DNA from: Mycobacterium sp. IS-1742 | GTDB lineage: Bacteria > Actinomycetota > Actinomycetes > Mycobacteriales > Mycobacteriaceae | Length of the DNA stretch: 64,000 nt | Reading direction: 5' to 3' | NCBI RefSeq assembly: GCF_001500125.1 | Contig: NZ_LQIV01000004.1 | Location: forward strand, 62,001 to 126,000 | In this document: positions 47,522-55,659 of the stretch, one piece after another | Layout: every line of letters starts with the position of its first letter | Position numbering within the stretch: the stretch's first letter is position 1 | Made by a program: the position numbers and the translations under genes | The notes under the pieces: model-generated | Told to the model about the DNA's origin: nothing | Databases searched by the model: none | Seen by the model: only the letters and a program-made list of their open reading frames with translations

Positions 47522-50500
47522 ATGGCTGCTGGTTCGTCGGATCGCCGTGCGATCATCACGGAGGCACTGCGCAAGATCGATGACCTGTCCGCGCGACTTG
47601 CGGTGGCCGAGCAGGGGGACACCGAACCGATCGCGGTGGTCGGTATGGGGTGCCGGTTGCCCGGTGGGGTCTCGGACCCAGACGGGTACTGGCAGCTGCT
47701 GCAGGACGGCCGCTCGGGAATCGTGCGGGTGCCGCCGGAGCGGTGGGATGCCGATGAGCTCTACAGCGCCGACAACGCGGTGCCCGGGACGATCTGTACT
47801 CGTGAGGGCGGGTTCCTGACGTCGTGGCAGCCGGGCGAGTTCGACGCCGAGTTCTTCGGGATCTCGCCGCGGGAGGCGGCGGCGATGGATCCCCAGCAGC
47901 GGTTGTTGATGGAGGTGGCCTGGGAAGCGCTCGAACACGCAGGGATTCCCGCCCAGAACCTCCGAGGCACGCAGACCGGTGTCTTCGTCGGGCTCACCAC
48001 GAACGACTACTCGCTGCTGTTCGCCGGGAAGCTGCGGCGCGAGGACATCGATCCGTACGTGCCGTTCGGGAATGCGGCGAATTTCGCGGCGGGGCGGTTG
48101 TCGTACTTCCTGGGGGTGCGTGGTCCGGCGGTGGTGGTGGACACGGCGTGTTCGTCGTCGTTGGTGTCGGTGCATCTGGCGTGCCAGAGCCTGCGTCGCC
48201 GGGAGAGCGACACCGCGCTCGCCGCCGGTGTCAACCTCATGCTGAGCCCCGAGAACAGCATCGCCTGTTCACGGTGGGGGATGTTGGCGCCGGACGGTCA
48301 GTGCAAGACGTTCGACGCCGGCGCCGACGGCTATGTGCGCAGCGAGGGGTGCGGTGTGGTCGTGCTCAAGCGCCTCGGCGACGCGTTGCGCGACGGTGAC
48401 CGGGTGCTCGCGGTGGTGCGCGGGTCGGCGGTCAATCAGGACGGGGCCAGCAGCGGGCAGACGGTTCCCAACGGGCCTGCGCAGCAGGCGTTGCTGCGTC
48501 AGGCGCTCGCGACGTCGCGACTGACCGCGGCAGACATCGACTACATCGAGGCGCACGGCACGGGTACCGCACTGGGCGATCCGATCGAGCTGGACGCCCT
48601 CAGCGCCGTGTTCGGCGACCGGGGGGACGCGGCGCCACTGGTGCTGGGTTCGGTGAAGACGAACCTCGGACACCTCGAATCCGGCGCCGGCATTGCCGGA
48701 TTCATCAAGACCGTGCTCAGCGTGCGGTACGGCTACATCCCGAGACACCTGAACTTTGAGCGGTTGACGCCGCACGCGGGCCCGTGCGCCGCGCAGTTCA
48801 CCATCGCCGCCGACGGGATGGAGTGGCCGGCGGTGACCCGGGCCCGCCGGGCGGGCGTGTCGTCGTTCGGAGTCAGCGGGACCAACGCGCACATCATCAT
48901 CGAGCAGGCCCCCGCACCGGAACCCGCCCGGTGGGAGCCGGATCCGGCGGTGTGCACGCTGGTGGTGTCGGGCAAGTCCGACGACCGGATCGCCTCGACG
49001 GCAGGGGCGTTGGCGGAGTGGATGGCCGGTGCCGGCGCCGGGGTGCCGTTGGCCGAGGTGGCTCACACGCTCAACCATCACCGGGCCCGGCATGCCAGGT
49101 TCGCGACGGTGTGCGCGCGCGATCGCGCCCAGGCGGTGACGGCGCTCCGGGCCCTGTCGGTCGGCCATCACGCCGCCGGGCTGGTGAACGCGCACGAGGG
49201 TCCGTGTGGTTCGGGGACGGTGTTCGTGTTCTCGGGTCAGGGTTCGCAGTGGGCGGGGATGGGTCGGCGGTTGTTGGCCGATGAGCCGGTGTTCGCGGCG
49301 GCGGTGGCGGAGTTGGAGCCGCATTTCGTTGAGCAGGTGGGTTTTTCGTTGCAGCAGGTGCTTGCCGATGGTGAGGCTGTGTCGGGGGATTCGCGGGTGC
49401 AGCCGGTGATCATGGGGTTGCAGTTGGCGTTGACGGAGTTGTGGCGGTCCTGTGGGGTGATCCCGGATGCGGTGATCGGTCATTCGATGGGTGAGGTGAC
49501 CGCGGCGGTGGTGGCCGGTGCGTTGACCCCGGCCGAGGGACTCCGGGTGATCGCGGTCCGCTCGCAACTGATGTCACGGCTGGCCGGTCAGGGCGGGGTC
49601 GCCCTGGTGACCCTGGATGCCGATTCGACCGGGGCGTTGATCGCCGGTCTCGACGACGTCAGCATCGCCGGTCACCTCGCGCCGGAGCAGACCGTGATCG
49701 CGGGTCCGCCTGCGGCGGTGGACGCGGCCATCGAGGCGGCGACGGCGGCGGGCGCGATCGCGCGGCGGGTGAACATGGAGGTCGCCTCGCACACCGCGCT
49801 GATGGATCCCATCCTCGGCGAACTACGCCAGACGCTCGCCGATCTCACGCCGCAGGCGCCGACGGTCCCGTTCTTTTCCACCGTCGACGACACGACCACG
49901 GCGCCGCTTTTGAACGCCGACTACTGGGTGGCCAACGTGCGTCGGCCGGTCCGGTTGCGCCAGGCGGTGTCGGCCGCCGCGGCCGACGGACACACCACGT
50001 TCGTGGAGATCAGCCCGCACCCGGTGTTGACCCGTGCCATCGGCGACACCCTTGCCGAGGGGCATCACCACGTGGTCGGCACGCTGGCCCGCGACACCGA
50101 CGACACCCACACCTTCCACACCAACCTCAACGCCACGCACACCACCCGGCCGCCGGTCACCCCGCATCCGGCCGAACCCCACCCTCTGCTGCCCACCACG
50201 CCGTGGCACCACACGCACCACTGGATCAGGGTGAGCCCGACGGCGCCGGTCGACCGGCAGCTGCCGGTCGATCACGACGTGTCGGTGCGGTCGGCCGCCG
50301 ACATCGCAGACGGGTCCTGGCTGGTGCTTGCGGACGACGCCCCGGCCTGGCTGGATGCCGACAAGACGACTGTGATGTCCACCTCGATCCTGGCCGAGAG
50401 CGCCTCCAGTGCAGGGCTTCTCGACGCACTCGCCGCGGCGCGCAACGTCGTCTTCGTTCCCGAACTGCCCGAGGACGGGTTCGACGCCGAATCGGGATAC

Positions 50501-51100
50501 CGTCTGTTCAGCGGTATGCGCCGGCTGACATCGGTTCTGACGGCGATGGCCGCCCCGCCCCGACTCCACATCGCCGTATCGCCCGTGGGCAGTCCGGACG
50601 GCGGAGTCGAGCGTTCCGTGGCCAGGATGACCGTCAGCGGACTCGCCGGCACCCTGGCCCGTGATCACGCCGGGATCTGGGGAGGGCTCGTGCTGGTCGA
50701 ACCTCACGAGACCGACGCCAAGGACGACGGCGGCGAGGACTCCCTGCCTGCCGGCGACATCCTCGAAGTCTGGCGGACCCTTCCCACCGATCGGCGAAGG
50801 GCGCTACTACGCCGGCATGTCAGCGTTCTCATCGCAGCGGTCATGGGCTTGCCGTCGCCCGAAGCCCTCGATCCCGAGGCGGATTTCTTCGATCTCGGGA
50901 TGGATTCGATGATGAGCGTCGTCTTGCAACGCGCGGTGCTCGCCACACTCGGCGAGGAGATCTCGTCAACGGTCCTCTTCGACAATCCGACCGTCGAATC
51001 ACTCGCAGACCATCTGGTCGTACTCGGCGAGATCGACGGGGAAGGTGTCGATTCCCTCCGGAACCTCGCAGAGGTACCCCTGCCCGAGAAGGTGAGCTGA
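47522..51100 (+). CDS. Modular type I PKS, KS-AT-(truncated KR)-ACP
   Basis: 1192 residues, starting 5 bp after the first PKS. N-terminal docking helix DRRAIITEALRKIDDLSARL, then KS (Cys210 in DTACSSSL), AT (Ser655 in GHSMGE; VASH at the specificity site) and ACP (Ser1129 in GMDSMMSV). Between AT and ACP, residues about 930-1070 resemble only the structural half of a KR (GSWLVLADDAPAWL, then VSGLAGTLARDHAGIWGGLV). The NADPH-binding GATGNIG and catalytic Tyr regions found in the neighbouring PKSs are missing, so no reduction is expected. The C-terminus (LRNLAEVPLPEKVS) lacks the acidic docking helix of the first PKS. This architecture has no partner in the M. tuberculosis pps set. Confidence 0.9.
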   Translation: MAAGSSDRRAIITEALRKIDDLSARLAVAEQGDTEPIAVVGMGCRLPGGVSDPDGYWQLLQDGRSGIVRVPPERWDADELYSADNAVPGTICTREGGFLTSWQPGEFDAEFFGISPREAAAMDPQQRLLMEVAWEALEHAGIPAQNLRGTQTGVFVGLTTNDYSLLFAGKLRREDIDPYVPFGNAANFAAGRLSYFLGVRGPAVVVDTACSSSLVSVHLACQSLRRRESDTALAAGVNLMLSPENSIACSRWGMLAPDGQCKTFDAGADGYVRSEGCGVVVLKRLGDALRDGDRVLAVVRGSAVNQDGASSGQTVPNGPAQQALLRQALATSRLTAADIDYIEAHGTGTALGDPIELDALSAVFGDRGDAAPLVLGSVKTNLGHLESGAGIAGFIKTVLSVRYGYIPRHLNFERLTPHAGPCAAQFTIAADGMEWPAVTRARRAGVSSFGVSGTNAHIIIEQAPAPEPARWEPDPAVCTLVVSGKSDDRIASTAGALAEWMAGAGAGVPLAEVAHTLNHHRARHARFATVCARDRAQAVTALRALSVGHHAAGLVNAHEGPCGSGTVFVFSGQGSQWAGMGRRLLADEPVFAAAVAELEPHFVEQVGFSLQQVLADGEAVSGDSRVQPVIMGLQLALTELWRSCGVIPDAVIGHSMGEVTAAVVAGALTPAEGLRVIAVRSQLMSRLAGQGGVALVTLDADSTGALIAGLDDVSIAGHLAPEQTVIAGPPAAVDAAIEAATAAGAIARRVNMEVASHTALMDPILGELRQTLADLTPQAPTVPFFSTVDDTTTAPLLNADYWVANVRRPVRLRQAVSAAAADGHTTFVEISPHPVLTRAIGDTLAEGHHHVVGTLARDTDDTHTFHTNLNATHTTRPPVTPHPAEPHPLLPTTPWHHTHHWIRVSPTAPVDRQLPVDHDVSVRSAADIADGSWLVLADDAPAWLDADKTTVMSTSILAESASSAGLLDALAAARNVVFVPELPEDGFDAESGYRLFSGMRRLTSVLTAMAAPPRLHIAVSPVGSPDGGVERSVARMTVSGLAGTLARDHAGIWGGLVLVEPHETDAKDDGGEDSLPAGDILEVWRTLPTDRRRALLRRHVSVLIAAVMGLPSPEALDPEADFFDLGMDSMMSVVLQRAVLATLGEEISSTVLFDNPTVESLADHLVVLGEIDGEGVDSLRNLAEVPLPEKVS
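48056..48490 (+). repeat. KS-domain repeat, copy 1 of 2
   Basis: About 435 bp around the KS active-site Cys, nearly the same as 51640-52074 in the next PKS gene. Long stretches such as the one spanning the active-site codon are identical at DNA level. Similarity continues more weakly to the end of the KS. Confidence 0.8.
49196..49521 (+). repeat. AT-domain repeat, copy 2 of 3
   Basis: Second copy of the 326 bp AT segment, with about 9 differences from copy 1 and about 4 from copy 3 by eye count. Flanking AT sequence on the 3' side is more diverged, which marks a sharp edge. Confidence 0.85.
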
Positions 51101-51105
51101 CTTCG

Positions 51106-54100
51106 ATGGCTGCTGGTTCGCCGGATCGCCGCGCGATCATCACCGAGGCGCTGCGCAAGATCGATGATCTGACAGCACGGTTGGAAATCGCCGAGCGAGG
51201 TCAGTACGAACCGATCGCGGTGGTCGGGATAGGGTGCCGGCTGCCCGGCGGGGTGGGCGATCCCGAGGAGTTCTGGCGGTTGCTCTGCGATGGCCGCAGT
51301 GGGATCGTCGAGGTTCCGTCCAAGCGGTGGGATGCCGACGAGTTCTACAGCGCGGACACGTCGGTTCCGGGGACGATCTGTACCCGTGAGGGCGGGTTCC
51401 TGACCGGGTGGGAGCCCGACGAGTTCGACGCGGAGTTCTTCGGGATCTCGCCGCGGGAGGCCGCGGCCATGGATCCCCAGCAGCGGTTGCTGATGGAGGT
51501 GGCCTGGGAGGCACTCGAGCACGCCGGCATCACACCGGACGGTATCCGCGGTTCGCAGACGTCGGTGTTCGTCGGCATGACGGGCTACGACTACATGCTG
51601 AAACTCTCTGACGGCCTGCGCCGTGAGGAGTATGACGCCTACGTGCCGTTCGGGAATGCGGCGAATTTCGCGGCGGGTAGGTTGTCGTACTTCCTCGGGC
51701 TGCGCGGTCCGGCGGTGGTGGTGGACACGGCGTGTTCGTCGTCGTTGGTGTCGGTGCATCTGGCGTGCCAGAGCCTGCGTCGCCGGGAGAGCGACACCGC
51801 GCTGGCCGCGGGCGTCAACCTGATGCTCAAGGCGGAAGCCAATGTCGCCCTGTCCCGCTGGGGGATGTTGGCGCCGGACGGTCAATGCAAGACGTTCGAC
51901 GCCGGCGCCGACGGCTATGTGCGCAGCGAGGGGTGCGGTGTGGTCGTGCTCAAGCGCCTCGGCGACGCGCTGCGCGACGGTGACCGGGTGCTGGCGCTCG
52001 TGCGGGGGTCGGCGGTCAATCAGGACGGGGCCAGCAGCGGGCAGACGGTTCCCAACGGGCCCGCGCAGCAGGCACTGATGAGGCAGGCGCTGACGGCGTC
52101 ACAGTTGGGTCCGACCGACATCGACTACATCGAGGCGCACGGCACGGGCACCGCACTGGGCGATCCGATCGAACTGGACGCCCTCAGCGCCGTGTTCGGC
52201 GACCGGGGGGACGCGGCGCCGCTGGTGCTGGGTTCGGTGAAGACCAACCTCGGACACCTCGAATCCGGCGCGGGGGTTACGGGATTCATCAAAACCGTGC
52301 TCAGCGTGCAACGCGGGTACATTCCGAAACACCTGAACTTCGAGCGGTTGACGCCGCACGCGGGCCCTGGTGCATCGCAGTTCACCATCGCGGCCGACGG
52401 GATGGAGTGGCCGGCGGTGACCCGGGCGCGCCGGGCCGGCGTGTCGTCGTTCGGCGTCAGTGGGACCAACGCGCACATCATCGTCGAGCAGGCCCCGGAT
52501 GTGGTGGCCGGTGAGAAGGTGTCGGATCCGGCGGTGTGCACGCTGGTGGTGTCGGGGAAGTCCGACGACCGGATCGCCTCCACGGCAGGGGCGTTGGCGG
52601 AGTGGATGACCGGCGCCGGGGTGCCGTTGGCCGAGGTGGCCCACACGCTCAACCATCACCGGGCCCGGCATGCCAGGTTCGCGACGGTGTGCGCGCGCGA
52701 TCGCGCCCAGGCCGTGGCGGGTCTGCAGGCGTTGGCGGCGGGGCGGCCGGCTGATGGTGTGGTGCGGCCGCATGAGGGTCCGTGTGGTTCGGGGACGGTG
52801 TTCGTGTTCTCGGGTCAGGGTTCGCAGTGGGCGGGGATGGGTCGGCGGTTGTTGGCCGATGAGCCGGTGTTCGCGGCGGCGGTGGCGGAGTTGGAGCCGC
52901 ATTTTGTTGAGCAGGTGGGTTTTTCGTTGCAGCAGGTGCTTGCCGATGGTGAGGCTGTGTCGGGGGATTCGCGGGTGCAGCCGGTGATCATGGGGTTGCA
53001 GTTGGCGTTGACGGAGTTGTGGCGGTCCTATGGGGTGACTCCGGATGCGGTGATCGGTCATTCGATGGGTGAGGTGACCGCGGCGGTGGTGGCCGGTGCT
53101 CTGACCCCGGCTGAGGGGCTGCGGGTGATCGCTGTGCGGTCCCGGTTGATGTCCCGGCTGGCCGGCCAGGGCGCGGTCGCACTCCTGGAACTCGATGCGC
53201 CCGCCGCGGAGGCGGTCGTCGGCTCACATCCGCACGTCGACATCGCGGGTTTCGTGTCGCCGACACAGACGGTGGTGGCCGGTCCGCCGGCAGCGGTGGA
53301 CGCGGTCATCGAGGCGGTCGTGGGGGAGGGGCGGTTCGCGCGGCGGGTGAACATGGAGGTCGCCTCGCACACCGCGCTGATGGACCCCATCCTCGACGAA
53401 CTACGCCAGACGCTCGCCGATCTCACACCGCAGACGCCGTCCGTGCCGTTCGTGTCGACCGTCGACGACACCATCTCGACTCCGCTGCTGGACGCGAACT
53501 ACTGGGTCGCCAACGTGCGTCGGCCCGCGCGGTTGCACCAGGCGGTTTCGGCCGCGGCCGCCGACGGACACACCACCTTCATCGAGGTCAGCCCGCACCC
53601 GATCCTCACGCACGCCATCGCCGAGACGCTCGGTGACGGCCACCACCACGCGATCGGCACGCTGGCCCGCGACACCGACGACACCCACACCTTCCACACC
53701 AACCTCAACACCACGCACACCACCCGGCCGCCGGTCACCCCGCACGCGCCCGAACCCCACCTTCAACTGCCCACCACTCCGTGGCATCACACCCGCCACT
53801 GGTTCGCATCGGAGGGGCCGCGCCGCGCCACGCACACCGTGCGCCACACCACCGGACAGACCGCCGGGGACGTCATCCCCGCTGAATGGCGCTGCGATCT
53901 CACCTGGACCGCGGCGGATCTCACCGCGCAGGACACCACCGCGCACCAGTGGCTCGTCATCGGCAGCGCCGACGTGGCCACTCAGCTGACCCGGGCGGGC
54001 CACACCGCGACCACCCTCGCCGAGCACGCCGTCCACGACCACCACGCGCTCACGGAGGCGTTGGCCGGGGCCACCCGGGTGGTGTACGCGCCCGCGACCG

Positions 54101-55659
54101 CGCCGCGCTGTTTCGACGCTGCGCCTGCCCGGTCGTTGTTCGATGCGGCACGGGACCTGGTCAACCACCTCGTGACGGCGTCGACGCCTGCGAAGCTCTG
54201 GATCCTCACCCGCAACGCACAGCCCATCGAGGAGGGGGACAGGGCCAATCCGGGCCATGCGGTGCTGTGGGGCCTCGGCCGCACCCTCGCACTCGAACAT
54301 CCCGAGATCTGGGGCAGGGTCGTCGACGTCGACGAACTCGTGCCCGCCGAACTCGTGGCCCGGTATCTGCTGGATGAGGCCGCCGCCGGCGACGAGGAGG
54401 ACCAGGTCGTCTACCGGGCGGGCGTACGCCGCGTCCCCCGGCTGGAACGCCGCGGCAACGCGGTGGCCGCCCAGGCGTCGATCGATCCGGACGCCGCACA
54501 CCTCGTCGTGGGTGCCACCGGCAACATCGGCCCGCACCTGGTCCAGCAGTTGGCCGACATGGGCGCCCGCACCATCGTCGCGGTGTCCCGCAACCCGGGG
54601 AACCGATTGCAGCACCTCACCCAGGCTCTGGCGGACAGGGGTGTCACGCTGGTCACGGTCGCCGCGGACGCCTCCGACGAAACCGCGATGCGCCCGCTGT
54701 TCGAGCGTTTCGGCGCCGACCTGCCCCCGCTCGGCGGCATCTACCTCGCCGCGTTCGGAGGCGGACCGGTGACGCTGCTGGACATGACCGACGACGACGT
54801 GACCCCGATGTTCACCGCGAAGCTCGATGCGGCAGCCGTCCTGCACAGGTTGTCGCTGGGGCATCCGGTGCGCCAGTTCGTCCTCTTCACGTCGATCTCC
54901 GGGCTGATCGGGTCACGCTGGCTGGCGCACTACACCGCGACCACAACGTTCCTGGACACCTTCGCCTACGCCCGCCGGGCCGCCGGCCTGCCGGCCACCG
55001 CCATCAACTGGGGGTTCTGGAAATCGCTGGCGGACAACGAGTCCGACGAGTACCGCCAGGTCACCATCAACTCGGGGCTCGAGCCGATGCCCGACGAGGT
55101 CGCCATCCAGGCTCTCTGGTCGACCATCGGTTCCGACAGCCCGGTGCGGTCGACGGTCGTCGCTGCGGACTGGACCCGGCTGGGAGCCGCCTACCGAACC
55201 AGGGCGCCGATGCACATCCTCGACGACCTCACGACGCCGGAGACCGACGAGGGGAACGCCGGCGACAGCTGGGTCGGGTTGGACGCCGTTCGGGGTATGG
55301 AAGCGGCGGAGGCGCGGCGGGTGATCGCCGACAGGGTGCTCTCGCGGCTGGCCGGGGTGCTCGGATACGTCGAGCCCTCGTCGATCAACGCCTCGGCGCC
55401 GCTGATCGACTTCGGCATGGACTCGCTGATGGCCGTGCGGATCCGGCAAGCCACGCGCGCGGACCTGGGCGTCGAGCCCGCCGTATCCCTGCTGCTCCAG
55501 GGCGGGTCGCTCAACGATGTGACCGCCGACGTGCTGAGCCAGTTGGGAGTCGCCGAGCCGGGAACGACCGCCGTCGACAACGTGCGTGAGAAAGCCAACC
55601 AGCGCGCCGCCGCGCGCCGTGGTGCCGCAGTGCGGCGGAAGAAAGGACAACTGCTGTGA
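51106..55659 (+). CDS. ppsB: Modular type I PKS, KS-AT-KR-ACP (PpsB layout)
   Basis: 1517 residues, starting 5 bp after the second PKS with nearly the same first 40 residues (DRRAIITEALRKIDDLTARL). KS Cys210; AT with GHSMGE and VASH; complete KR with GATGNIGP, Lys in TAKLDAAAVLH and Tyr1276 in AHYTATTTFLD; ACP Ser1440 in FGMDSLMAV. No DH or ER. The C-terminal tail is strongly basic (RAAARRGAAVRRKKGQLL), a likely docking element for the last PKS. Domain order equals PpsB, which makes the second hydroxyl of the phthiocerol diol. The KR resembles that of the first PKS at protein level while the KS and AT resemble the second PKS at DNA level, a mosaic origin. Confidence 0.9.
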   Translation: MAAGSPDRRAIITEALRKIDDLTARLEIAERGQYEPIAVVGIGCRLPGGVGDPEEFWRLLCDGRSGIVEVPSKRWDADEFYSADTSVPGTICTREGGFLTGWEPDEFDAEFFGISPREAAAMDPQQRLLMEVAWEALEHAGITPDGIRGSQTSVFVGMTGYDYMLKLSDGLRREEYDAYVPFGNAANFAAGRLSYFLGLRGPAVVVDTACSSSLVSVHLACQSLRRRESDTALAAGVNLMLKAEANVALSRWGMLAPDGQCKTFDAGADGYVRSEGCGVVVLKRLGDALRDGDRVLALVRGSAVNQDGASSGQTVPNGPAQQALMRQALTASQLGPTDIDYIEAHGTGTALGDPIELDALSAVFGDRGDAAPLVLGSVKTNLGHLESGAGVTGFIKTVLSVQRGYIPKHLNFERLTPHAGPGASQFTIAADGMEWPAVTRARRAGVSSFGVSGTNAHIIVEQAPDVVAGEKVSDPAVCTLVVSGKSDDRIASTAGALAEWMTGAGVPLAEVAHTLNHHRARHARFATVCARDRAQAVAGLQALAAGRPADGVVRPHEGPCGSGTVFVFSGQGSQWAGMGRRLLADEPVFAAAVAELEPHFVEQVGFSLQQVLADGEAVSGDSRVQPVIMGLQLALTELWRSYGVTPDAVIGHSMGEVTAAVVAGALTPAEGLRVIAVRSRLMSRLAGQGAVALLELDAPAAEAVVGSHPHVDIAGFVSPTQTVVAGPPAAVDAVIEAVVGEGRFARRVNMEVASHTALMDPILDELRQTLADLTPQTPSVPFVSTVDDTISTPLLDANYWVANVRRPARLHQAVSAAAADGHTTFIEVSPHPILTHAIAETLGDGHHHAIGTLARDTDDTHTFHTNLNTTHTTRPPVTPHAPEPHLQLPTTPWHHTRHWFASEGPRRATHTVRHTTGQTAGDVIPAEWRCDLTWTAADLTAQDTTAHQWLVIGSADVATQLTRAGHTATTLAEHAVHDHHALTEALAGATRVVYAPATAPRCFDAAPARSLFDAARDLVNHLVTASTPAKLWILTRNAQPIEEGDRANPGHAVLWGLGRTLALEHPEIWGRVVDVDELVPAELVARYLLDEAAAGDEEDQVVYRAGVRRVPRLERRGNAVAAQASIDPDAAHLVVGATGNIGPHLVQQLADMGARTIVAVSRNPGNRLQHLTQALADRGVTLVTVAADASDETAMRPLFERFGADLPPLGGIYLAAFGGGPVTLLDMTDDDVTPMFTAKLDAAAVLHRLSLGHPVRQFVLFTSISGLIGSRWLAHYTATTTFLDTFAYARRAAGLPATAINWGFWKSLADNESDEYRQVTINSGLEPMPDEVAIQALWSTIGSDSPVRSTVVAADWTRLGAAYRTRAPMHILDDLTTPETDEGNAGDSWVGLDAVRGMEAAEARRVIADRVLSRLAGVLGYVEPSSINASAPLIDFGMDSLMAVRIRQATRADLGVEPAVSLLLQGGSLNDVTADVLSQLGVAEPGTTAVDNVREKANQRAAARRGAAVRRKKGQLL
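51640..52074 (+). repeat. KS-domain repeat, copy 2 of 2
   Basis: Partner of 48056-48490. The two KS segments are separated by 3584 bp, almost exactly one PKS gene, which is the geometry expected for tandem duplication followed by local conversion. Confidence 0.8.
52774..53099 (+). repeat. AT-domain repeat, copy 3 of 3
   Basis: Third copy of the 326 bp AT segment. Between this copy and copy 1 the similarity extends further on both sides (from about 52716 to 53190), so the first and third PKS genes may have exchanged a longer tract. Confidence 0.85.

Noticed and set aside
44637..53099. The repeated AT segments as insertion sequences
   Set aside because: They lie in frame inside AT domains, encode the AT active site, and have no terminal inverted repeats or transposase.
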